64,000 nt of DNA from Akkermansia muciniphila (GCA_947624785.1 CANQLV010000004.1:186001-250000), one strand, 5' to 3'; shown: positions 28,990 through 36,656, numbered from the stretch's first letter. Notes: generated by a model from the sequence alone, not told the origin. Program-made: numbers and translations.

Positions 28990-29210
28990 CACGTTGTGTG
29001 ATTGAAGAATATTAGATTTAACAATATTAAATTCCTTCTTCTTCTACCCTGTGTCCAATGTGAACAACGTTTTTACCAACTGGGAATGAATGGATTGAAA
29101 TCATCCGCGGATGTGAATAAATTCGGTTTATAAAAATGTGGATAACATCTGAATAACTTATTCACATCATACTCACAGTTAATTGACTTACCCTTTCACA
29201 GGGTTATTGG
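28990..29210. other. Putative chromosomal replication origin (oriC): AT-rich tract plus DnaA-box cluster
   Basis: Within a 505-base gap (28953-29457) there is an AT-rich tract at about 29001-29034, a candidate unwinding element. It is followed by four DnaA-box-like 9-mers: TGTGAACAA (29059-29067), TGTGAATAA (29112-29120), the perfect consensus TGTGGATAA (29137-29145), and TTATTCACA (29158-29166, opposite orientation). mnmG is 1.5 kb left and dnaN 2.3 kb right, parS-like sites flank at 27268 and 32682, and strand composition changes sign across the gap. dnaA itself is not in the window. The rest of the gap to 29457 shows no element. Confidence 0.7.
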
Positions 29211-29457
29211 CAGGCGGAACCGTGAAACGGGGCCGCACGTTCCGTCTTGCAGAAGCGCCGGAAGAAAGCATACCATTCCTTCATGAGGGTTGCCAGATTG
29301 ATTTACATCCCGGAAAGGGACCATACCTTTCCCGCAACGAGCCCTGAGAGGCCCTTCCGCGGCTTTTCCGTGGCCGGGGTGAGCAATAGCCGCCTATTGT
29401 GCTTCCCGGCTCCGGGAAGCGGGCTTTGAGGCGGTTTTTAATCCGGAAGCCGCCGTT

Positions 29458-30189
29458 ATGGAAAATGCGGCGGAAGTGGTAGAGGTGTCCATGCATGATT
29501 TTTCCCCGGAAGCTGCCGCGTGGCTTGCTTCCCGCGGGGCGGGGGAAGCGCGGAATGAAGAAGGGCGGCTGCTGGCCCGGAAAGGGCGGGGGAACGGGCA
29601 GGCACGGGTTTTTTCAGGACGGGAGGCGGCTGTGGAGCGTCTCGTCTATCCCTGGGACCTGCTGGATTGGCAGGAGAGAGTGATGGAGGGAATGGAAGGA
29701 GACGATTTTTCCGGCCGGGAGGGCGTTTGCGTCCTGGGCAGGCTCCGGGTGGGAAAAGGCACCGTAGTGATGCCCGGCGTGGTGGTGGAGGGCTCCGTAT
29801 GGGTGGGGGACGGCTGCCGCCTCGGGCCCAACTGCCATTTGAGGGGGTATGTGTCCATGGGAAACGGCTGTATAGCGGGGCAGGGGGTGGAACTGAAGAA
29901 CTGCATCATCGGAGACGGCACGTTTATTCCCCATCTGAGCTATGCGGGTGATTCCATCATTGGCGGCGATGTCAATTTCGGGGCTGGAACGGTGTGTTCC
30001 AATTTCCGCCATGACGAAGGGGAGCACAGGATGATGGCGGGCGGGAGGCTGGAAACTACCGGAAGGAACAAGCTGGGAGCCGTCATCGGAGATCATGTGC
30101 GCCTGGGCGCCAATACCGTTGTTTTGCCGGGCAGGGTGGTTCCGCCCGGCGCTTGGACCATGCCGGGGGAAACATTCACGGGAGCGTGA
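29458..30189 (+). CDS. Left-handed beta-helix acyltransferase related to the GlmU C-terminal domain
   Basis: A 243-residue protein whose C-terminal two thirds consist of hexapeptide repeats (CVLGRLRVGKGTVVMPGVVV, then VWVGDGCRLGPN), forming a left-handed beta helix. The segment LSYAGDSIIGGDVNFGAGT followed by VCSNFR resembles the acetyl-CoA-binding region of GlmU-type sugar-phosphate acetyltransferases, so an acyltransferase acting on a nucleotide sugar or sugar phosphate is likely. The N-terminal 90 residues are not a nucleotidyltransferase and I cannot place them. The gene is very G-rich on its coding strand (29 G to 15 C in 29521-29580), as expected just right of an origin. Confidence 0.75.
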   Translation: MENAAEVVEVSMHDFSPEAAAWLASRGAGEARNEEGRLLARKGRGNGQARVFSGREAAVERLVYPWDLLDWQERVMEGMEGDDFSGREGVCVLGRLRVGKGTVVMPGVVVEGSVWVGDGCRLGPNCHLRGYVSMGNGCIAGQGVELKNCIIGDGTFIPHLSYAGDSIIGGDVNFGAGTVCSNFRHDEGEHRMMAGGRLETTGRNKLGAVIGDHVRLGANTVVLPGRVVPPGAWTMPGETFTGA

Positions 30190-30217
30190 ATCGCGGGACG
30201 GAGGTCACTGAATACGG

Positions 30218-30257
30218 AAAAGGCCGCATGCGGGGGAACCCTCCCGGCATGCGGCCT
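30218..30257 (-). terminator. Terminator of the PEP-CTERM gene at 30280
   Basis: AGGCCGCATGC (30221-30231) pairs with GCATGCGGCCT (30247-30257), an 11-bp perfect stem. On the minus strand it is followed by TTTT; on the plus strand there is no T-run, so it mainly serves the minus-strand gene, though it may also stop transcripts from the acyltransferase gene. Confidence 0.8.
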
Positions 30258-30279
30258 CTTGCTGGATAACGGCAAACGC

Positions 30280-31014
30280 TTAGCAACCCCGGCGGCGGCG
30301 CATCAGCAGGGCGGCCAGGCCCAGCAGCCCCAAGGAAGCGGTGGCCGCTTCCGGAACAGGAAGCACAACGCCGTCGTAAAATTTGATGTTGTTGACATCC
30401 ATGGTGCCGTTCATGGGACGGGTGTTTCCGAAGGAAGCTCCGAATTGGGAGCCTGTCAGGGCAGGGGAGGACGGATTCCAGCCGGTGATCGTGCCTGCCA
30501 GGGCACCGTTGACGTACACGGAGAGCGTCTGGGAGGAAAGATCGGAAACGATGCTCAGATTATTCCAGTTGTCCTGCTGGAGGTCCGTCCAGGTCAGGCC
30601 CGTATTGATGTTTCCGCCGGATTGGCCTCCAAATCCCTTGTTGTAAAAATAAAGTTCCCCGGAGGCATTGAATTCCAGCACCATGCTGTTGGATTCCCCG
30701 GAAACCGTTCCATTGGAATACAGGCTGAAAACGTCTTTCCACGCGTTACTGGTGGAATTCAGGTTTTTCAGGTCGAAGCTGACGGTGAAACTGCCTGAAA
30801 TTCCCGCTATGCCTGAGTTATAAGGCGTGCCCCCGCCGGAGCCGCTGCCGAAAGTGGCATAATCGTTGCCGGCTGTATAGTTGAATGAACCGTTCCAGCC
30901 GGGAGCGGTTATTTGCGTCCCTTCCGTAGTCCACTCCCAGGAATAAATGGGAGAAGCCGCATGGGCCATGCCTGCCGCAACCAGTAAAGCCAAAATAATG
31001 AATGAACGTTTCAC
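30280..31014 (-). CDS. Exported LamG-like protein with PEP-CTERM tail
   Basis: A 244-residue exported protein of unknown role. Signal peptide MKRSFIILALLVAAGMAHA is followed by a concanavalin/LamG-type beta-sandwich (SFTVSFDLKNLNSTSNAWKD, then NLSIVSDLSSQTLSVYVNGA), a fold that often binds carbohydrate. It ends with VLPVPEAATASLGLLGLAAL and then LMRRRRGC, the PEP-CTERM-type sorting tail with hydrophobic helix and Arg cluster. Proteins of this kind are thought to be processed by an exosortase, none of which is in the window. It stands alone, ending at a strong terminator. Confidence 0.85.
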   Translation of the reverse strand: MKRSFIILALLVAAGMAHAASPIYSWEWTTEGTQITAPGWNGSFNYTAGNDYATFGSGSGGGTPYNSGIAGISGSFTVSFDLKNLNSTSNAWKDVFSLYSNGTVSGESNSMVLEFNASGELYFYNKGFGGQSGGNINTGLTWTDLQQDNWNNLSIVSDLSSQTLSVYVNGALAGTITGWNPSSPALTGSQFGASFGNTRPMNGTMDVNNIKFYDGVVLPVPEAATASLGLLGLAALLMRRRRGC

Positions 31015-31068
31015 AGAAATTCTAAAAGTCTTTGTTGTTTAAAATCGCCGGAGCTTGGCTGAAAATTA

Positions 31069-31251
31069 GCGGATTTCGAATCCGGATATTGTTCCTTTTG
31101 CTTCGGAAAGCGGCAAATTCATTGAACATATACACGATCCGGAAGAAGCGCTGTTTATGCTTCCTTTCATGCTTTTATTTTTCCGTGATCTTTCTTTTTG
31201 TTAACCGGCTTGTTCTTAAAAAAATAATTTGACCCCGGATTCGAAATCCGC
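31069..31251. repeat. 183-bp element bounded by perfect 17-bp inverted repeats, upstream of dnaN
   Basis: GCGGATTTCGAATCCGG at 31069-31085 recurs as its exact reverse complement at 31235-31251. Each arm is also nearly self-complementary (CGGATT-TCG-AATCCG). Between them are 149 AT-rich bases with no coding character. No transposase or obvious target-site duplication is present. It could be a small non-autonomous element, or two binding sites for one dimeric protein near the origin. The remaining parts of the 31015-31439 gap contain the presumptive dnaN promoter, which I could not pin down. Confidence 0.65.
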
Positions 31252-31439
31252 GTGGAGTGTCAACCGGGAGTTGGTCGCCGGGGAACGGACTTTTAAGAAT
31301 ACTTAAATAATTTGAAAAACCGTTTCATGCAAGATATGCCCGGCAGAATAGCATATTACTATATATGGTATGCTTTTAAAAAAATACTGCCAAATATTAG
31401 GGTTTGACGGAGAAATGGCTTGAATCACAGGAGGCACTC

Positions 31440-31478
31440 ATGAGAGGATGCGAGGCAGATAAAAGCACAGACACATGA
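31440..31478 (+). CDS. 12-codon leader peptide translationally coupled to dnaN
   Basis: ATG at 31440 follows a near-perfect ribosome-binding site AGGAGG (31429-31434) at 5 bases, the best such site I noticed in this window. The frame reads MRGCEADKSTDT and stops at TGA 31476-31478, which overlaps the dnaN start as ATGA (31475-31478). dnaN itself has no Shine-Dalgarno sequence in front of its ATG. The arrangement predicts that ribosomes load on the leader and re-initiate at dnaN. Whether the peptide has a function is unknown. Confidence 0.6.
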   Translation: MRGCEADKSTDT

Positions 31479-32575
31479 AGTTTACCATTTCCAAGCAAGT
31501 ATTTCTCGACGGTCTGAGACAGGTTGCCAGCGTGGTGTCTTCCAAGACGACGCTGCCCATTCTTTCCAACGTCAAGATTGAAGCCGAAAACGGCCAGGTA
31601 CGTTTTACGGCTACGGATCTTGACGTATGCATCACCGGCGTAGTTCCCGCGAACGTGCTGCGCGAGGGCACCGTGACTCTCCCCGCCAAAAAGCTGGTGA
31701 GCATCATCAGCGAGCTTCCTGAAGCCGAAGTCCAGGTGGACGTCAACCAGCGCAACCAGGCGACTGTGGAATGCGGCCGCTCCCAGTTCAAGCTGAACGG
31801 CCTTCCGGCGGACGAATTCCCCGAACTGCCTTCCTTTGAACAGGCGACCGTGTACCAGGTGGACCAGAATTTGCTGCGCGACTGCATCCGCCGCACGGAA
31901 TACGCCATCTCCACGGATACGACCCGCTACGTGCTGAACGGCATTTCCCTTTCCTTCCGCAACGGCAAGATGACCTTGGTGGCTACGGACGGGCGCCGCC
32001 TGGCCCTGGCGGAAACCGCCCTGGAATTCCCGGAAGAACAGCAACTGGACGCCATTCTGCCAACCAAGGCCGTTGGTGAACTCCGTCGCCTGCTGGATGA
32101 AGTGGGGACCGTCACCATCCGTTTCACCCGCAACCAGGCCGCTTTTGAAATCAATGATACGCTGCTGATCAGCAAGCTGATTGACGGCAATTACCCGAAT
32201 TACCGCCAGGTAATCCCGACGGACTGCAAGGAAAGCATTGAATTGCCCTGCGGGGAACTGCTGGAAACGGTGCGCCGCGTGTCCCTCCTTTCCGTGGACA
32301 AGAGCACGAACATCAAGCTGAATTTCCGTGAAAACGAACTGGAAGTGGCTTCCAGTGCGGAAGGCGTGGGTGAAGCCCATGAATCCATGACGATCACTTA
32401 TGGCGGAAGGCCGCTTTCCATTTCCTTCAACCCGGATTTCTTCATGGCTCCCCTGAAGACGATGGCCGGGGATACGATCATTACGCTGAACCTCATTGAT
32501 GAAATGAGCCCGGGCGTATTGAAGATTGGTGATGAGTTCCTGTACGTGCTCATGCCGATGAGATCTCCCAACTGA
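31475..32575 (+). CDS. dnaN: DNA polymerase III beta subunit (sliding clamp)
   Basis: Ring-shaped processivity clamp that tethers replicative polymerase to DNA. The 366-residue chain has the three-domain clamp fold: MKFTISKQVFLDGLRQVASV and TTLPILSNVKIEAENGQVRF in domain I, ISTDTTRYVLNGISLSFRNG in domain II, and the C-terminal hydrophobic-cleft residues ending FLYVLMPMRSPN. Length is standard. The start overlaps a 12-codon leader frame (ATGA). It is followed 31 bases later by a terminator, so it is monocistronic and separated from dnaA, recF and gyrB, which are absent from the window. Confidence 0.97.
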   Translation: MKFTISKQVFLDGLRQVASVVSSKTTLPILSNVKIEAENGQVRFTATDLDVCITGVVPANVLREGTVTLPAKKLVSIISELPEAEVQVDVNQRNQATVECGRSQFKLNGLPADEFPELPSFEQATVYQVDQNLLRDCIRRTEYAISTDTTRYVLNGISLSFRNGKMTLVATDGRRLALAETALEFPEEQQLDAILPTKAVGELRRLLDEVGTVTIRFTRNQAAFEINDTLLISKLIDGNYPNYRQVIPTDCKESIELPCGELLETVRRVSLLSVDKSTNIKLNFRENELEVASSAEGVGEAHESMTITYGGRPLSISFNPDFFMAPLKTMAGDTIITLNLIDEMSPGVLKIGDEFLYVLMPMRSPN

Positions 32576-32606
32576 TTTTGATGGTACAAAATCATTCATA
32601 CGAGAA

Positions 32607-32639
32607 ACAGGCGCCGTGGCAACATGGTGCCTGTTTTTT
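32607..32639 (+). terminator. Terminator of dnaN
   Basis: ACAGGCGCC (32607-32615) pairs with GGTGCCTGT (32626-32634) with one G-U pair and a 10-base loop, followed by TTTTT. Confidence 0.9.
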
Positions 32640-32668
32640 ATTGGTTGAAAATGAAAGCGATAGCTTGG

Positions 32669-32697
32669 TTATTCACACGAATGTTCTACGTGGAACA
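32669..32697. promoter_or_regulatory. Second parS-like site with adjacent DnaA-box-like 9-mer
   Basis: TGTTCTACGTGGAACA (32682-32697) differs at one position from the perfect palindrome at 27268. Five bases to its left is TTATTCACA (32669-32677), identical to a DnaA-box-like 9-mer in the putative oriC. The gap 32576-32879 otherwise holds the dnaN terminator and nothing with coding character. Confidence 0.6.
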
Positions 32698-32879
32698 TTT
32701 TTCATTTTCCACCGTCGGCAATAAACCGGACGGCTGGTTCTCCGCGGATGAAAATAATAGATGTGCCGGCATGGCACCGGAAAAAACGCGCATAAAACCT
32801 CCCGGCGCCGGAAACGTGCCTGTTCAGGCGCAAGGGGGAGCACGGAACGCCGCAGCAGGCCTGAGGAGGCCTCTCCGCG

Positions 32880-33320
32880 TCATTCGCTCAACAACCCCGG
32901 ATCGGCGAACAAATCCGGAGCAAGATGGAAAGGATAGGAACCGGAGGCTTGCAGAATGGCTTCCCTTACGGGTGACAGAGAGCTGAAGCAGGCGGATTCC
33001 ACATCCAGAATACGACCGTCTTTCAGTTCAATCATCAGTCCGGGTTCCGCTTCATGATCGGGCGTGCATCCTATGCGCTCAATCAGTTCCCATGGAATTT
33101 CCTGGCGTGAAATGCTGTTGCCCCAGGAGATGGAGAAGGAAGTGATTGTGAGAAAATAAGGTCTGCCCAGGATGACGGGAAGCCACAGGAACAAGAAAAG
33201 AGAGCCGAGGAGAAAGCTCCACCATCCGGACCCGAAGAAAGCCCAGGCCAGGCCGCACCCCAGGGTGCCGAGGAGTCTCCCTCCCAGCCGGTAGCTACGG
33301 TAGGAATAATAAGTGTTCAT
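32880..33320 (-). CDS. Small hypothetical membrane protein
   Basis: Not assigned to a family. From the ATG at 33320 (MNTYYSYRSYRLGGRLLG) it is 146 residues: a basic, tyrosine-rich start, two closely spaced membrane segments (about 16-52, LGCGLAWAFFGSGWWSFLLG), then a cytoplasmic beta-rich region (YFLTITSFSISWGNSISRQE, IPWELIERIGC) like the PH-type domain of small YdbT/YcxB-like proteins. An upstream ATG at 33386 is possible but adds non-conserved residues. It lies upstream of the dnaN-terminator region in convergent orientation. Confidence 0.6.
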   Translation of the reverse strand: MNTYYSYRSYRLGGRLLGTLGCGLAWAFFGSGWWSFLLGSLFLFLWLPVILGRPYFLTITSFSISWGNSISRQEIPWELIERIGCTPDHEAEPGLMIELKDGRILDVESACFSSLSPVREAILQASGSYPFHLAPDLFADPGLLSE

Positions 33321-33422
33321 GAGTTGCGAAGTCAATGAAGCGTCAGGCCCGCCAGGGAACGCGAAGCCCCCAGCCGTACTCTGCACGATACTTCTTCATT
33401 CCTGCAAAGACAAGATGATAAG

Positions 33423-34481
33423 TCAGGAAATCCACTCCAGCATGTCCGGCGGTACGGAACCGCGGGAGCGGATCAGGGAAAGGAAAGCTTCCTCCATTTC
33501 CGGCGGCGGCGGAAAGATGCCCGGCCTGGCGCGGCCTGCGGCAAGCTCCGCGGCTCCCTGGTTATGAAGCGCCAGGGGAGGATCTATGTAGCACATTTGC
33601 GTAGGGTCCGGCAGAATGAAATTAAGAGGACGGCCGCCGTTCAGCAGGCGGTCCTTCGGAATTTCCGGCCCCCATTCGTCCTCCACGCCCATGTTGGCGA
33701 GCAGAACGCCGGAAGAGGAGGGCATGGCCGGGTCAATAAGCCCTGAAAGGGCATGGCGCCGCCCTGTGGCCGTGACGGCGCAGAAGGCATGCCTGACCGC
33801 ATTGGTGAGGACTTCTCCGTCCGTTGCGCGTACGAAGGAGACGGAAGGCAGAGGAAGAGGTTTTTCCTCCACATCCGCCACGATAACGTTCAAGCCGCGC
33901 CTGAGCGCGTGCAGGACGATTCCGCGGCCCACTTTTCCGTACCCGATGACTACCAGGGTCCGTCCCGGGCCGCTCTCCATTCCCAGCGCTTCCAGCGCAC
34001 GGAAAAAGCTTTCCCCGGTTCCTAGGCAGGTTTCTATCTGCTTGATTTTCCCGGCGTCCACCATCCATACGGGCTGCGGACATGCCGCGTAATGCTGTGC
34101 GCCTGACCGGGTCAGTTCCACATACCCGCAGCGGCTGTGAACGTGGCTGAGCGCTCCGGCGCAGTCCATCACCACGTCATAGGGTTCGCCGGCACGTTCC
34201 GCTTCCACCACGGGGATTCCATACCGGCGCAGCAGCGCGGCCGTCTCCGGATCATGGGGCATCACCGGAGAGACCGCTACCGTCAAATCCGCTCCTGCAG
34301 CCATCAGGGCGGCGTATTTGGCGCAGGTGTTCCGGAATACGGGGGAGGCGTCAATTACCCGGCATCCCTCCAACGGGCGGCTTTCCGACCATGTTTCATA
34401 CTGGTGCAGAAGCACGGGAAATTCCTCCTGCCGGTAGAAGGGGGACAACTCTTCCAGAATACGCGCCGGAGATACAGGCAT
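33423..34481 (-). CDS. S-adenosylhomocysteine hydrolase-like NAD-binding protein
   Basis: Resembles adenosylhomocysteinase, which splits S-adenosylhomocysteine into adenosine and homocysteine using bound NAD. The 352-residue chain keeps the NAD-binding loop VVIGYGKVGRGIV (Gly180-Gly185) and a C-terminal block LLANMGVEDEWG ... PTQMCYIDPPLALHNQGAAE typical of the superfamily. It is about 80 residues shorter than true SahH (about 430), the substrate-domain signature residues are not obvious, and the C-terminal NAD-contact tail with Lys-Tyr is missing. I therefore call it SahH-like; it may bind another substrate. It is flanked by unrelated small genes. Confidence 0.7.
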   Translation of the reverse strand: MPVSPARILEELSPFYRQEEFPVLLHQYETWSESRPLEGCRVIDASPVFRNTCAKYAALMAAGADLTVAVSPVMPHDPETAALLRRYGIPVVEAERAGEPYDVVMDCAGALSHVHSRCGYVELTRSGAQHYAACPQPVWMVDAGKIKQIETCLGTGESFFRALEALGMESGPGRTLVVIGYGKVGRGIVLHALRRGLNVIVADVEEKPLPLPSVSFVRATDGEVLTNAVRHAFCAVTATGRRHALSGLIDPAMPSSSGVLLANMGVEDEWGPEIPKDRLLNGGRPLNFILPDPTQMCYIDPPLALHNQGAAELAAGRARPGIFPPPPEMEEAFLSLIRSRGSVPPDMLEWIS

Positions 34482-34888
34482 GGCGGAATTGTACGGGGTG
34501 GGAGGAAAAGAGGCAAATCTTTCTCTTCCCGCGTTCCGGTACCTTCCGCCATTCCGGGCGTTCGTTTGAAGACCTGGTTTTTAATGGACGCCATGCATGA
34601 GGAGGAATTTGCTGTATTTCACTTCAGGGAAGGAAAAATCAAACTCCGGAAAGGGATAAAGCCGCAAATGAATAAAACGTCGGTAAAATCATGAATTTTA
34701 CGGAAGCAGGCCCAGGGATGGTAAGGGGGAAAATGCGTTTGAACAGTTTTTTATCGGAAAAGTATCGTGATAAATAACTTGTATGGGTGAGGAAAAGCTG
34801 GATTATTCTATCAGGCGACAGGATTTTACCTCATTGTTTGATTAAAGATGAAGAAACTAGCCATGAACTGCCTGGAAGGCATCATTTT
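34482..34888. other. Intergenic region, no feature recognised
   Basis: About 400 bases between a minus-strand SahH-like gene and a plus-strand broken gene, so promoters for both should be here. The part 34600-34790 is AT-rich. I see no hairpin, repeat or coding frame of note. Confidence 0.4.
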
Positions 34889-35670
34889 ATGCAGTATGAT
34901 TTTATGAACCTGTCTCAGGCGCAGGAGGATATGGAGAAGCTCAAACAGGCTGCTGGAGTAGTGGAACAGGCACTGGATGACGGCTTTGGCGCGGGCTTGC
35001 GGGAGATTGTGGAAAAAAATCAGAATATCAGTGAGGATGAAGCCGCGGGCATCATGCAGATGCCCTATTACAGGGACAGGGCCGCTTGCGGGACAGCAGC
35101 CTTAAAACGCTGGAGGAAACAGAATTCAGACAAAATGGCCTGGAGGGGCACGCCTGCGGGGCCGTTCAGTTTAATCCGCGGACAGGCGTCGTCCTGCCCG
35201 GGTTTGTCATTGGAGGAGGTCGTGACGCAGCCATTTTTACCCATCAAACGCTGAAAATTGGACAAATCATGTTTTCATGCTTTCAGCGGCGGGATGAACA
35301 ATGGAGCCCTGCCGATAATGAATGGGAAGTGGCGGGAGTGGTGGTCAGACAGGCGGTCGGTTCCCGTGAAGCGGTCATGTTTTTCCTGAATAAGGAAGGA
35401 GGGCGGTGCAGCCTGCCGTGTGGAGTAGCCGGTATTCTTTATCAAAAGGAGCTGGGAAAAGTAGTCGCTTCCTTTTTTGACCGGAACGGCCAACCGGCCG
35501 AATTGAATCAGGCCGGATACCGCGTTTCGCGGGTGAAAGAGCCGGTGGATGGTTCTCCGCCTTCCTTTTATCTGGGAAGCCACTTGCTGGATATGGACTG
35601 GATGCGCCTGGGGCATTGGAGGGAAGGAATGATTTATATCTTGTGGAGTTACGGAGGCGTGGCAGATTGA
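34889..35670 (+). pseudogene. Hypothetical gene, probably disrupted by a frameshift near 35085
   Basis: No family recognised. The first frame from ATG 34889 (preceded by GGAAGG) reads sensibly through helical sequence (MNLSQAQEDMEKLKQAAGVV, later EAAGIMQMPYYRDRAA). After about 35085 that frame becomes shadow-like and stops at 35254. A second frame, open from 35041, becomes protein-like from about 35086 (SSLKTLEETEFRQNGLEG) and continues to 35670 with globular sequence such as GAVQFNPRTGVVLPGFVIGG and CFQRRDEQWSPADNEWEV. A one-base deletion around 35085 would join the two into about 260 residues. Alternatively these are two overlapping genes, the second starting at TTG 35086. Confidence 0.5.
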
Positions 35671-35828
35671 CGGAAAAGGCGGAAGCATTGACTGGGATTT
35701 CCGTCAGCGGGTAAGGAATCCGGATGGGGGTTTACCAAGTACCTTGGCCAGCAGACGATCATTCACAGGGCTTTTTTATTTCCTGAAATTTGTCCTGCCG
35801 ATGCATTTGGAAGGAGGGGATGGCATAG

Positions 35829-35859
35829 AAAAAGGACTGCCTGAAAGGCAGTCCTTTTT
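35829..35859. terminator. Bidirectional terminator
   Basis: AAAAAGGACTGCCT pairs perfectly with AGGCAGTCCTTTTT around a 3-base loop, with A and T runs built into the stem, so it works on both strands. It lies between the plus-strand broken gene (ends 35670) and the minus-strand L,D-transpeptidase (ends 35922). Confidence 0.92.
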
Positions 35860-35921
35860 GAAATGGGTGGCGAAGAAAACAGAGTGTTTTCCGGCGGGTT
35901 GTTGTGAGTCCCGGTTCCCTG

Positions 35922-36626
35922 TTACTGTACGGCAGGGGCTTTCTGAGCTTCCGGCACGGGCAGGGGCGTTCTCTGGATGGTGACGGGCGTTCCTACGCTG
36001 GTTTGCTTGTAGAGAATTTCCGCAACGTTCCGCGGCAGGCGCACGCAGCCATGGGAGATGGGGTGGCGCCGCACCTTCCCCACGTGCAGGCCCAGGCCCG
36101 CGTTGGTAAGCCGCTGCCAGTAGGGCATGGGAGAGCCGTCAAAGCGGCCGCCTTCCGGAACGGGGTCCGTGGATTCTGCGTTGTAGTTGATGCATTTGCC
36201 TTCGGCGTCATACATCTTGCCGTAAAGGTTGGAGGCGTGGTCTTCCTTTTTGGAGATGACGGTGTAGTCTCCCGTCTTGGTCGGGTAGGCCTTGACGCCG
36301 GAAGAGAGGGGAAAGTCCATGGCAACCAGGCCGTCCACCAGGTACTGGCCGCGCTGCTCGTCCAGGCAGACGAAGATTTTGCGGGATTTCTTAGGCTTGC
36401 GGTTCAGCAGGGTGTCATCCTTGTAGATGTCATACGTTTTCCGGTAGTCCTTGCGGGCTACAAAGTGGGCATACGTGGAGGGATGGAAGGGGTTTTTGTA
36501 TTCCGGGACGGATTTGTCCACGGTGCGCGGATCCGGCAGGGCCGTATGGCCCTTGCCGGAGTGGGTGCAGGACGACCACCCCATGAAAACCACGGGGAGG
36601 ACGGCCAGAAGAAAAAGATGCTTCAT
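35922..36626 (-). CDS. L,D-transpeptidase (YkuD), predicted lipoprotein
   Basis: Predicted peptidoglycan cross-linking or protein-anchoring enzyme in the periplasm. The 234-residue product begins with a lipoprotein signal (MKHLFLLAVLPVVFMGWSSC; lipid-attachment Cys20) and has a YkuD domain ending in the catalytic motif HPISHGCVRLP with Cys194. Upstream conserved parts are IFVCLDEQRGQYLVDG and LSSGVKAYPTKTGDYTV. It is last in a minus-strand run with a LysM lipoprotein (30 bases upstream) and a TatD-type nuclease, the first two clearly sharing an envelope role. Confidence 0.92.
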   Translation of the reverse strand: MKHLFLLAVLPVVFMGWSSCTHSGKGHTALPDPRTVDKSVPEYKNPFHPSTYAHFVARKDYRKTYDIYKDDTLLNRKPKKSRKIFVCLDEQRGQYLVDGLVAMDFPLSSGVKAYPTKTGDYTVISKKEDHASNLYGKMYDAEGKCINYNAESTDPVPEGGRFDGSPMPYWQRLTNAGLGLHVGKVRRHPISHGCVRLPRNVAEILYKQTSVGTPVTIQRTPLPVPEAQKAPAVQ

Positions 36627-36656
36627 AAGCGGTGAAGCCGGGGCGCGGGCCCCGGA

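Noticed and set aside
29221-29240. A third parS site (CGTGAAAC half-site near 29221)
   Set aside because: Only one half matches; the left half of the palindrome is absent.
28953-29457. An FMN riboswitch upstream of ribD
   Set aside because: The expected conserved FMN-box helices are not visible; the region is AT-rich with DnaA-box-like sites instead.
31032-31232. A 66-codon plus-strand frame inside the inverted-repeat element
   Set aside because: Very hydrophobic by AT-rich chance, no ribosome-binding site, and it lies in the AT-rich interior of the repeat; not supported as a gene.
31069-31251. tRNA T-arm-like sequence (TTCGAA in a short stem) in the inverted-repeat arms
   Set aside because: The stem is shorter than a T-arm, the loop does not fit the consensus at its last position, and no acceptor, D or anticodon arm is found nearby.
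32624-32986. A 120-codon plus-strand frame after dnaN that includes MFYVEHF
   Set aside because: The apparent peptide comes from translating the parS-like palindrome; the frame starts inside the dnaN terminator and overlaps the real minus-strand gene.
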